DNA from: AV69 sp036498205
GTDB lineage: Bacteria > Verrucomicrobiota > Verrucomicrobiia > Chthoniobacterales > UBA10450
DNA: 7,093 nt
NCBI GenBank assembly: GCA_036498205.1
Contig: DASXIC010000157.1
Location: 1-7,093 of the forward strand
Reading direction: 5' to 3'
The translations under genes were made by a program, and so were the position numbers. Of the stretch, positions 1 through 6,724 are shown one piece after another. The notes under the pieces are model-generated. The model saw only the letters and a list, made by a program, of their open reading frames with translations. It did not search any database and was not told where the DNA came from. Each line of letters starts with the position of its first letter. Position 1 is the stretch's first letter.

Positions 1-313
1 GTTGTTCCAAGGGCTCGAGCACGCTTGCCGATTTGCCTCTGATATCGTCCGACAAGAAATTTGCGCTCTTAAGCCAGACTAATTTCCCGCCTCCGAAAAA
101 AGGCAGGGTTTGCAAGGCCGCGATAGTCGAGCGGATCGCGCTGGCCGCTTGTTCCACATTGTCCGCGGCCCCATCAATTGTCTCGAGCCCGAATTCGCCA
201 GCCTCCACTGGCGCAAGTTTTTGTGCGAGCGCGCCTGCCTCGCGTTTCACGCCAGCGTCATCCGAACCGACAATGGCATAAATGTTCGCGGTTTGTTTTT
301 TTAACTTCGCCAT
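1..313 (-). CDS. holA: DNA polymerase III subunit delta, N-terminal part (runs off left edge)
   Basis: Partial gene; the first 104 residues are visible and the C-terminus lies beyond the window. HolA is the clamp-loader subunit that opens the beta sliding clamp during replication. The visible part reads MAKLKKQTANIYAIVGSDD at the start, followed by a helix with KREAGALAQKL, the phrase ETIDGAADNVEQAASAIRST, and then LQTLPFFGGGKLVWLKSANF at about residues 67-86. The order nucleotide-fold strand, helix, 'tlpFFggkklVwlk' is typical of the N-terminal domain of bacterial delta subunits. The ATG at 313-311 is preferred; a GTG codon directly before it is in frame, with a TGA stop a few codons further upstream. 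No good Shine-Dalgarno sequence is visible. It lies about 200 bases downstream of uvrB on the same strand; that gap (314-516) shows no recognisable gene, RNA or promoter. Assignment is by recognition of the family pattern, not by a search. Confidence 0.82.
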   Translation of the reverse strand, partial: MAKLKKQTANIYAIVGSDDAGVKREAGALAQKLAPVEAGEFGLETIDGAADNVEQAASAIRSTIAALQTLPFFGGGKLVWLKSANFLSDDIRGKSASVLEPLEQ

Positions 314-516
314 CACCCGACAATCTCAACGCAGAGTTCCTTTCCGCAAAGAACGGCAATCCCCCGCTCCGGGCCAACTGCGCGGGATACAGACGTGGCA
401 GGGCTTCGGCGCTCCGATACCTCCTCACCCTTGAGACTTCACTGAGAACTGACAACTTTCTCCGTCGTCTTTGCGTGCGGCTGACGGCGCCCAATCATTT
501 GCCTCGAGCAGGTCGA

Positions 517-2757
517 CTAAACGCGCGACCGTCGACGGCCGTTGTTGCGCGTATATTTCACCGGTCGCCGTTTCGGTTCGATTTTCGACAACCCAGTACC
601 ACTTTTCACTTCCATGATTTGATCGCGCAGCAACGCTGCCCGCTCGAATTCAAGATTAGCGGAGGCGCGTTGCATCTCATCCTCCAGCTCGCGCAGTAGT
701 TCGGTAAGATCGAAATTCCCGCCTGCTTCGTTAATAATTGACGACGCGATTTCGCGGCCTCGCAAGATCGTGTGCAAACTTTCCTGGACGGCTCGTCGCA
801 CTGTTTGTGGCGTTATCCCGTGCTTTTCATTGTATTCCATTTGTTTGGCGCGCCGATACTCCGAAATCGAGATTAGTGCCTGCATGCTGTCCGTTACGAT
901 ATCGGCAAAGAGTATGACCTCTCCATTAATATGACGCGCGGCGCGCCCGGCGGTTTGAATAAGCGAGGTCTGGCTCCGCAAGAAGCCTTCTTTGTCAGCA
1001 TCGAGAATGCAGACGAGTGAAACCTCTGGAAGATCGAGCCCTTCGCGCAACAGGTTGATGCCAACCAGAATGTCGAAATCGGCCGCGCGTAATCCGCGTA
1101 GAATCTCTACCCGTTCGATCGTGTCGATATCGCTGTGCAAATATCGCACCTTTAAACCTACATCCCGCAGGTAATCCGCCAGGTCTTCCGCCGTTCGTTT
1201 GGTCAAGGTAGTGACGAGCACGCGTTCCTGTTTCTCCACACGCTGGCGACAGAATTCGATTGTTTCGTCGATTTGGGATTTCAGCGGCCGGATCGTGATT
1301 TTTGGATCGAGCAATCCGGTTGGCCGAATGATTTGTTCTACGACCAGCGGTTTGCCGGGGGTGTGGACGTCGAACTTTTCCGCCGGCTCGTCTGTGCGGC
1401 TTAGGTATAGCGGCGCTCTCTGAGCGCCGAGCCCATTTATGAGGCGGTCAGAGACCGCCGCTACAGTTTCTCCCGGCAAAACGAACGGCACGAGCTCGTC
1501 TTCACCTATCCGCGCCCGCTTATGTGGCACATAAGCTTTGTTGCCGACAACGCTGTTTTGAATTTCGAATTCCGCCGGCGTCGCACTGACATAAACGATT
1601 TGATTGGTCAATTTCATGAATTCGCCAAAATTGAGCGGCCGGTTATCGAGAGCGCTCGGCAACCGAAAACCGTAATCAACCAGGACAGTCTTGCGCGAGC
1701 GATCCCCCTCATACATTCCCCCGATCTGGGGAATTGTTGCGTGCGATTCATCCACGACGAGCAGGAAATCCCGCGGAAAAAAATCGAGTAGCGTGAACGG
1801 CCGCGAACCAGGGGGTCTCCCGCTCAGGTGCCGAGAATAATTTTCAATCCCATTACAGAACCCCATCTCTTGTAGCATTTCGAGATCGTATTCCGTCCGC
1901 ATTTTCAGCCGTTGCGCTTCCAGTAACTTACCTTGCGACTCCAGAACCTTAATTCGGTCGTCGAGCTCGGCGCGAATCGTGATCAACGCCCGATTCAATT
2001 TGTCTGCTGGCGTAACGAATTGTTTTGCCGGAAAAAAGGTGATGACGCTGAGCGCTTCGCGCGCATGACCGGTTAAAGGATCGAATCGGGTAATTGCATC
2101 GATCTCTTCACCAAAGAACTCAATGCGTACGGCTTCTTCATCTGCGGTTGCGGGATAGACCTCGACGACGTCGCCCCGCACGCGAAACCGTCCACGAGAG
2201 AACGCCATGTCGTTGCGCTCGTAAAGCATGTCCACCAGACGACCCAGCACCGCTTCACGGCTCGTGTGCTGACCGCGTTTCACTGTAAGCAACATCCGTT
2301 CGTAATCTTCCGGCGAAGTGATGCCGTAGATACAGGAGACGCTCGCCACCACGATGACATCCCGTCGGCTCAGCAATGCGCTGGTCGCACTCAGCCGCAG
2401 ACGCTCGATCTCTTCATTAATCGACGAATCCTTCTCAATGTAAGTGTCGGAGCGGGGAATATACGCCTCCGGCTGGTAGTAATCGAAGTAGCTGACAAAA
2501 TATTCCACGGCGTTCCGTGGGAAGAACTGTTTGAATTCCGAGTAGAGCTGCGCCGCCAGCGTTTTATTATGGGAAATCACCAGCGTTGGCCGCTCGATTT
2601 CGCGAATCACATTGGCCATGGTGAACGTTTTACCAGAGCCAGTTACGCCCAGAAGGGTCTGATGCCGATTGTCTGCCTCGAGGGATTTCGTCAGTTTCGC
2701 AATGGCCTGTCCCTGATCGCCGCGCGGTTTGTAATTTGATTCGAGTTGAAACGGCAT
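517..2757 (-). CDS. uvrB: UvrABC system protein B (excinuclease helicase subunit) with an in-frame repeat insertion
   Basis: UvrB takes damaged DNA from UvrA, verifies the lesion with its beta-hairpin and recruits UvrC for incision in nucleotide excision repair. All hallmarks are present (numbering from the ATG at 2757): Walker A GVTGSGKT 37-44; the damage-verifying hairpin region YFVSYFDYYQPEAYIP 86-101; DESH 336-339; SATP 391-394; RPTGLLDP 478-485; YLHSDIDT 539-546; the motif VI region QTAGRAAR 601-608; and a C-terminal UVR motif around 688-718 for UvrC contact, then a basic tail. The protein is 746 residues against 673 in E. coli. Most of the excess lies between SATP and RPTGLLDP (83 residues here, 17 in E. 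coli), and residues 432-451 of it are encoded by a palindromic repeat. The ATG at 2757 aligns best with family N-termini (MPFQLES...GDQ); an in-frame ATG at 2772 adds five residues. Neither has a clear ribosome binding site. The stop is TAG at 519-517. It is divergent from the cyclase gene. Confidence 0.97.
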   Translation of the reverse strand: MPFQLESNYKPRGDQGQAIAKLTKSLEADNRHQTLLGVTGSGKTFTMANVIREIERPTLVISHNKTLAAQLYSEFKQFFPRNAVEYFVSYFDYYQPEAYIPRSDTYIEKDSSINEEIERLRLSATSALLSRRDVIVVASVSCIYGITSPEDYERMLLTVKRGQHTSREAVLGRLVDMLYERNDMAFSRGRFRVRGDVVEVYPATADEEAVRIEFFGEEIDAITRFDPLTGHAREALSVITFFPAKQFVTPADKLNRALITIRAELDDRIKVLESQGKLLEAQRLKMRTEYDLEMLQEMGFCNGIENYSRHLSGRPPGSRPFTLLDFFPRDFLLVVDESHATIPQIGGMYEGDRSRKTVLVDYGFRLPSALDNRPLNFGEFMKLTNQIVYVSATPAEFEIQNSVVGNKAYVPHKRARIGEDELVPFVLPGETVAAVSDRLINGLGAQRAPLYLSRTDEPAEKFDVHTPGKPLVVEQIIRPTGLLDPKITIRPLKSQIDETIEFCRQRVEKQERVLVTTLTKRTAEDLADYLRDVGLKVRYLHSDIDTIERVEILRGLRAADFDILVGINLLREGLDLPEVSLVCILDADKEGFLRSQTSLIQTAGRAARHINGEVILFADIVTDSMQALISISEYRRAKQMEYNEKHGITPQTVRRAVQESLHTILRGREIASSIINEAGGNFDLTELLRELEDEMQRASANLEFERAALLRDQIMEVKSGTGLSKIEPKRRPVKYTRNNGRRRSRV
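1406..1465 (-). repeat. REP/BIME-like palindromic element inside uvrB
   Basis: A 60-base element made of two 23-base arms in inverted orientation (1465-1443 and 1406-1428) separated by 14 bases. Read on the minus strand it begins tgtagcggcggtctctgacc and ends with gctata. Each arm is itself a perfect 7-bp hairpin with a TCT (or AGA) loop: ggcggtc/gaccgcc in one and ggcgctc/gagcgcc in the other. The two arms match at 20 of 23 positions, and two of the three differences are a compensated base-pair swap. The head GTAG before the stem resembles the tetranucleotide of GTAG-type REP sequences. The first 21 bases are identical to the arm at 5855-5875. The element is 20 codons long and read through without a stop as VAAVSDRLINGLGAQRAPLY. 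Confidence 0.88.
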
Positions 2758-2808
2758 CGTACAGTCTAGCATTTCGCGGGATGTTTGGCTTGTGAAACGC
2801 GGCTAAAA

Positions 2809-2837
2809 GGCCCTAACAAAAGGGCCCATTACGGGCC
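2809..2837 (-). promoter_or_regulatory. Two mutually exclusive small hairpins in the uvrB leader (possible attenuator)
   Basis: On the minus strand, the 6-bp stem ggccct/agggcc (2826-2821 with 2814-2809, loop of six bases) is followed directly by TTTT (2808-2805), which is terminator-like. A second stem, ggccc/gggcc (2837-2833 with 2827-2823, loop of five), lies upstream and shares bases 2823-2826, so both cannot form at once. This geometry resembles an anti-terminator/terminator pair about 50 bases upstream of the uvrB start. The stems are short, the T tract is only four bases, and no uvrB promoter could be placed upstream, so function is uncertain. It could equally be a weak terminator for antisense transcripts, or chance. 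Confidence 0.25.
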
Positions 2838-2892
2838 GGCAACATTGCGGCGATCATTGACGAACCAAATCTCCGCAGGGCATTGTTCTGAC

Positions 2893-5004
2893 ATGGCGGA
2901 GCCGAAAACCGACTTCGAGCTCGCGCACGTCCTTTTCATGGACGTCGTCGGGTATTCGAAAATGCTGATCGACGATCAGCGAGAGGGATCGCGCGAGCTC
3001 AATGCAATTGTTCGAGGGACGGAACAGTTCCGGTCCGCCGACAAACAAGGCAAGTTGGTGTGTTTGCCGACCGGTGATGGCATGGCGCTCGCATTTTTCA
3101 CAACGCCGGATGCGCCGGTGCGATGCGCGATTGAAATCGCGCGGGCCCTCAAGGACCGGCCTGAGATCGAGCTACGGATGGGTATTCACTGCGGCCCAGT
3201 CAGCAAAGTCGCGGATGTAAATGAGCATGCAAACATCGCCGGCGGTGGCGCTAATATGGCGCAGCGAGTGATGGATTGCGGGGATGCAGGCCACATTCTG
3301 CTCTCGCAAAGAGTGGCCGAGGATCTGGCTCAATTTCGGGAGTGGAACGCTTCGCTCCACGACCTCGGAGAGAGTGAAGTAAAACATGGTTTCAAACTTC
3401 ATTTGTTTAACTTCTGCGGCGACGGGTTTGGCAATCCTGCAACACCGCACAAAATTCGCGCGTCCCCGTCAACGCGGCGACGGGAGCGCAGAGTAATTCC
3501 GGTTGCATCTGCGATTGCCGTGCTTACCGCGGTTGCGCTAGTCGGAGCAGCTGTGAAGTATCTCCTGTCACGCGGTGAAAAAGCTGGCGCCTCAAAGAGT
3601 CTGATATCAGAAAAATCGATCGCGGTCTTACCGTTTGAAAATCTCAGCGATGACAAAGGCAATGCCTATTTCGTCGATGGAATTCAGGACGAGATCCTGA
3701 CCCGACTCGCCAAGGTTGCTGATTTGAAGGTGATTTCACGAACCTCGACTCAGCAGTTCAAGAGCAAGCCTGGCAACCTGTCGGAGATCGCAAAACAACT
3801 TGGCGTCGCTCATGTTTTGGAAGGGAGCGCCCAGCGCGCAGTTGATCACGTGCGGGTAAACGTTCAGCTGATCAAGGCTGCAAATGATAGTCACGTGTGG
3901 GCGGAGACGTACGATCGTAAACTCACGGACGTCTTTGCTGTCGAAACGGATATCGCTACAAAAGTAGCCGACTCGCTTCAAGCAAAGCTGAGCGGCGCTG
4001 AACATCAGGCGATGACAACGCGTCCGACCGAGAATATGGAGGCGCACGAGTTATATTTGAAAGGCCGCGCACTTGCCGGGAAACGCACCGCAGACGATCT
4101 GAAACGCGCCATCGACTACTACAATGAAGCGTTAACTAGAGATCCTAACTACGCGCTAGCTTATGCTGGAATAGCGGATGGCTACACTCTTTTGCAAGAG
4201 TATTCCAGTTTGCCTGGAGCGGAAGCTTTTCCGAAAGCCCGCGCCGCTGCTGAAAAAGCGCTCGCCCTCGATAACGACCTGGCCGAAGCACACTCGGCAC
4301 TCGGGCTTGTATTGCAAACGGCGGATATGGATCTGAAAGGAGCCAAGCGTGAGTTTGAACGTGCAATCGAGCTTAATCCGAACTACGCCGGTGCGCATTA
4401 CTTCCTCGGCCTGGTTGTCCTTGCACCTCTTGGCCATATCGAGGACGCCATAGCCGAGGTGAAACGGGCGGTGGAGCTCGATCCATTCTCGGCCATTATT
4501 AATGCGAACCTGGGTTACTGCTACATCCTTGCCGGCCGTTACCCCGAAGCAATTACTCAACTACAAAAAACCATTCAGCTCGCCCCGAAATTTGGGTACA
4601 CGTTCGGCTGCCTCGGCATCGCATTTGAATTGAGCGGACGGACCGATGAAGCGATCGCACAGTACCAAAAGGCCGATCAGCTACAGGTGGTCGATTATCA
4701 CGGTTTGACGTTTCTATCCCATATTTACGGGACAATTGGTCAACAGGAAAAAGCGTTGCAAATCTTCAACCAGGTCAAAGCGGTTGAGGAACAAAAGGGA
4801 GAAGTATGGGCGTTCGGGCACGCACTAATGGAACTGGGCTTGGGGAACAATGAACAGGCAATCGACTGGCTCGAGCGAAGCTATCAGGCGAAAGAAAGTG
4901 GGATCATCGTCTATATTAAAGTGGATCGGATGTTAGATCCGTTGCGCGGCAATCCGCGCTTTGAAACGCTGGCCAATAAGATCATCCCGCCGGATTCAAA
5001 GTAG
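2893..5004 (+). CDS. Class III nucleotidyl cyclase-like / transmembrane / FlgO-TolB-like / TPR protein
   Basis: A 703-residue signalling-type protein. Residues 11-175 form a class III adenylate/guanylate cyclase homology domain: FMDVVGYS with metal-binding Asp17, LPTGDGMALAF with metal-binding Asp62, and NMAQR with transition-state residues Asn121 and Arg125. Positions that normally select the purine are changed: Leu58 replaces the usual Lys, and Gly118 replaces the usual Asp. A basic stretch TRRRERR (194-200) precedes one membrane segment, about 201-225. Residues 241-366 (KSIAVLPFENLSDDKGNAYF and onward, DGIQDEILTRL, HVLEGS, WAETYDR) match the FlgO/TolB-like domain often found before TPRs. 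Residues 384-665 hold about eight TPR-type repeats such as REFERAIELNPNYAGAHYFLG. By the positive-inside rule the C-terminal two thirds would be periplasmic. The ATG at 2893 is chosen because the paralog at 6835 starts at the matching place; an in-frame TTG at 2785 would add 36 unrelated residues. No good Shine-Dalgarno sequence. Ligand and product are unknown. Confidence 0.9.
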   Translation: MAEPKTDFELAHVLFMDVVGYSKMLIDDQREGSRELNAIVRGTEQFRSADKQGKLVCLPTGDGMALAFFTTPDAPVRCAIEIARALKDRPEIELRMGIHCGPVSKVADVNEHANIAGGGANMAQRVMDCGDAGHILLSQRVAEDLAQFREWNASLHDLGESEVKHGFKLHLFNFCGDGFGNPATPHKIRASPSTRRRERRVIPVASAIAVLTAVALVGAAVKYLLSRGEKAGASKSLISEKSIAVLPFENLSDDKGNAYFVDGIQDEILTRLAKVADLKVISRTSTQQFKSKPGNLSEIAKQLGVAHVLEGSAQRAVDHVRVNVQLIKAANDSHVWAETYDRKLTDVFAVETDIATKVADSLQAKLSGAEHQAMTTRPTENMEAHELYLKGRALAGKRTADDLKRAIDYYNEALTRDPNYALAYAGIADGYTLLQEYSSLPGAEAFPKARAAAEKALALDNDLAEAHSALGLVLQTADMDLKGAKREFERAIELNPNYAGAHYFLGLVVLAPLGHIEDAIAEVKRAVELDPFSAIINANLGYCYILAGRYPEAITQLQKTIQLAPKFGYTFGCLGIAFELSGRTDEAIAQYQKADQLQVVDYHGLTFLSHIYGTIGQQEKALQIFNQVKAVEEQKGEVWAFGHALMELGLGNNEQAIDWLERSYQAKESGIIVYIKVDRMLDPLRGNPRFETLANKIIPPDSK

Positions 5005-5011
5005 GCCGAGC

Positions 5012-5836
5012 TTAACGCTTCGCCACGCTAATAATGTAAGCTGCCTTCGGAATGGCAAAACGATTGTCTCTGGCATATTTTTTTACTTTCTGTTCGATGG
5101 ACAACTGAATGGCTCTAAGTCGGTCGGGCGGCTGAGCTTTCAGAAAACCCGCTGTCCGAACTCCGGCGTTTAGCTCCGCCTCAAACGGATAGGTTGGAGT
5201 TGGAACTATCCATTCAATCTGATGAATTACGTGAGTCATGGAAGCTCCGCCGAAACCGGCGCGCTTCATCGCTTCTCGAAACTCTTCTTCAGTCTTATAC
5301 AGATAATAAGGTGGTCCGGATGGAATCTTCACGCTCAAGTTGGCATGAGCATTAATGGCTTCATCTATCAACTGTGCGTAAGGATTATCCTTTGCTTCCG
5401 CCCAGACGGTGAATGCGAATTTGCCTCGCGGGCGCAAGACGCGGCATGCTTCCCGGCAGGCCTGCTCCGGATCGGCTAGGTGAAGCAGCGCGAAATTGGC
5501 CAGAACCCGGTCAAAACTCGCATCCTGGAAAGGTAAGTTCTGAGCGTCGCCTTCCCAGAACTCAATGTCGGGAAACATGCGTTTGGCAATGGCAACCATC
5601 TCTGTGGAGAAATCGATTCCGCTCGGGACGGCGCCGCGTTGCTTCGCGGCTGCTGCGACATATCCGGGCCCTGATCCGACATCCAAGATGGACATTCCGG
5701 CCGAGACTTCGGCGGCATCGAGTAACGGGACTATAAATTGGCGCGTCGATTGGGCCCAGACCGAATCGTATTTATCGGCGACGCGCTGCCAGCCGTCGTA
5801 CTCGAACCGGGTGAACTCATCATTCGGTGTAGTCAT
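5012..5836 (-). CDS. Class I SAM-dependent methyltransferase
   Basis: A 274-residue soluble methyltransferase of the UbiE/Methyltransf_11 type. The SAM-binding motif I is ILDVGSGPGYVAAA (50-63). The acidic residue after strand 2 lies in SGIDFS (72-77, Asp75). GDAQNLPFQDASFDRVLAN (96-114) holds the adenine-contacting GDA and the motif post-I region, and CRVLRPRGKFAFTVW (131-145) is the strand 4-5 region. The substrate cannot be told from the sequence: the C-terminal half, which usually selects it, carries no motif I recognise. The ATG at 5836 is preceded by a weak purine-rich stretch (acggaac), and a palindromic repeat ends 18 bases upstream. It lies downstream of the small membrane-protein gene on the same strand and is probably co-transcribed with it. 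Its stop (TAA, 5014-5012) is only 7 bases from the stop of the convergent cyclase gene. Confidence 0.92.
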   Translation of the reverse strand: MTTPNDEFTRFEYDGWQRVADKYDSVWAQSTRQFIVPLLDAAEVSAGMSILDVGSGPGYVAAAAKQRGAVPSGIDFSTEMVAIAKRMFPDIEFWEGDAQNLPFQDASFDRVLANFALLHLADPEQACREACRVLRPRGKFAFTVWAEAKDNPYAQLIDEAINAHANLSVKIPSGPPYYLYKTEEEFREAMKRAGFGGASMTHVIHQIEWIVPTPTYPFEAELNAGVRTAGFLKAQPPDRLRAIQLSIEQKVKKYARDNRFAIPKAAYIISVAKR

Positions 5837-5854
5837 CGTTCCGTTCTGCTCGCT

Positions 5855-5919
5855 TGTAGCGGCGGTCTCTGACCGTCGGAAGGTTCGGGTTGGTTCGGCG
5901 GTGAGACACCACCGCTATA
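5855..5919 (+). repeat. REP/BIME-like palindromic element between membrane-protein and methyltransferase genes
   Basis: Second copy of the element seen inside uvrB, in the opposite orientation relative to the genes. Arm 1 (5855-5877) begins tgtagcggcggtctctgacc; its first 21 bases are identical to the uvrB arm. Arm 2 (5897-5919) is inverted and ends gctata. The 19-base spacer (5878-5896) carries ggttcgg twice and is unrelated to the uvrB spacer. Arm 1 folds as ggcggtc/gaccgtc with one G-T wobble. Arm 2, read on the minus strand, folds as ggtggtg/caccgcc, with one wobble and one compensated pair swap relative to arm 1. The edge of arm 2 contains the TAG stop codon (5917-5915) of the membrane-protein gene. 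In a minus-strand transcript the hairpins would lie between the two coding regions, just before the methyltransferase start. Confidence 0.85.
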
Positions 5920-6529
5920 AGTAATTCAGGGCGTCACCGGGTAGTTCCATGCTGGCTTTCCGCAAAAGAAGGGCTGCCACCAGGCCAACGCAGAGGTATC
6001 CTATAATTTGAACGAAAATATAAGACACGGTGTAGATGGCAGGAAATCCATACCAGTTCCAATAGGAGATGTTAGTCGTGATTGAAGCGATGATACCGAT
6101 GACAAAAATGAAGCCGACGCGATGGCCGAAAGTAACCAAGCGCGTTTGAGTAAGTAACCAGACTGCGAGAATAGCCTGGAGAAGCTCAGTGGCGAATTCG
6201 GTAGCCAGCAGTTTGCCAAAAGCGAGCGATCTTCCGGGAGGATGATAGACAAGGAACCCTGAAGGATAGGCCGCGTACTTCTCTGCAACATGTTTCATAG
6301 CGTGGTTTCGCTGTTCCCGAGTTGGGTTCGGGCCAACTCCGAGTCCCGGAAACAGATAGAGTCCTGATTGGTCTCCGATATTCTGTTGTAGCGGCGCCAG
6401 AGCGGCTTGCTCATTGGGAATTTCGCGAACACCGGCTTCTCCGAGTGGAAGCATCATGTGCGCAATCGATGTCCAGATGAACATCGCGATTCCACCGAGA
6501 ACACCGGCGGCTAAGACTCGTGTCGTCAT
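5915..6529 (-). CDS. Small integral membrane protein of unknown function
   Basis: A 204-residue protein that I do not assign to a named family. Four hydrophobic segments are visible: about 4-26 (RVLAAGVLGGIAMFIWTSIA), about 107-127 (ATELLQAILAVWLL at its end), about 134-158 (VGFIFVIGIIASITTNISYW) and about 168-192 (IFVQIIGYLCVGLVAALLLR). Between helices 1 and 2 is a roughly 75-residue soluble loop rich in Pro, Gly and Gln, containing REIPNEQAAL and GLYLFPGLGVGPNPT; it probably lies outside the membrane. The start is well supported: AGGAGG lies 8 bases upstream of the ATG at 6529, and a sigma70-like promoter lies just before it. The last codons (TTA TAG) fall at the edge of a palindromic repeat, so the C-terminus may have been set by that insertion. 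It precedes the methyltransferase gene by 78 bases and is likely in the same transcript. Confidence 0.82.
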   Translation of the reverse strand: MTTRVLAAGVLGGIAMFIWTSIAHMMLPLGEAGVREIPNEQAALAPLQQNIGDQSGLYLFPGLGVGPNPTREQRNHAMKHVAEKYAAYPSGFLVYHPPGRSLAFGKLLATEFATELLQAILAVWLLTQTRLVTFGHRVGFIFVIGIIASITTNISYWNWYGFPAIYTVSYIFVQIIGYLCVGLVAALLLRKASMELPGDALNYL

Positions 6530-6537
6530 AAACGGTT

Positions 6538-6543
6538 CCTCCT
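6538..6543 (-). promoter_or_regulatory. Shine-Dalgarno sequence of the membrane-protein gene
   Basis: AGGAGG on the minus strand, 8 bases before the ATG at 6529. It is the only strong ribosome binding site in the window and fixes the start of this gene. Confidence 0.8.
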
Positions 6544-6552
6544 GATGGCGTG

Positions 6553-6582
6553 AGTATGCTTAAACGTATCAGCCAAAGTCAA
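6553..6582 (-). promoter_or_regulatory. Putative sigma70-type promoter of the membrane-protein/methyltransferase pair
   Basis: On the minus strand, TTGACT (6582-6577, 5 of 6 consensus) is separated by 18 bases from CATACT (6558-6553, 4 of 6 consensus). Transcription would start near 6546, leaving a short leader that just includes the Shine-Dalgarno sequence. The position fits well, but the -10 box is imperfect and the match was found by eye. Confidence 0.4.
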
Positions 6583-6724
6583 AAGCTGAAATCCGACGCT
6601 CTCACGTAGCCGACCAATCCGCTGTAATCCGCGTTTCCAGCAATTCTTTCCCAAACCAAGAAAGCGATCCCTGGCGGTGACTGTCGCCTTGCGCAATTAC
6701 GCGGCGTGTGGGAAAAACTCGCAG

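Noticed and set aside
258..494. Minus-strand open frame of 78 residues between uvrB and holA
   Set aside because: It overlaps the start of holA in another frame, has a composition typical of non-coding GC-rich DNA, and shows no recognisable motif.
178..699. Long plus-strand open frame across the holA start, the gap and the uvrB end
   Set aside because: It overlaps two well-supported minus-strand genes, its protein is Arg-rich and of low plausibility, and it resembles no known family.
2266..2739. Plus-strand open frame of 157 residues inside uvrB
   Set aside because: Antisense shadow of a strongly conserved uvrB region; no motif of its own.
2857..2886. TTGACG with a weak -10 box, implying a leaderless cyclase transcript
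   Set aside because: The -10 candidate (cattgt, 18-base spacer) matches only 3 of 6 consensus bases; the case is too weak to list as a promoter.
2785..2892. N-terminal extension of the cyclase-family protein from a TTG codon
   Set aside because: The 36 extra residues resemble nothing in the paralog, which begins at the position matching the ATG at 2893.
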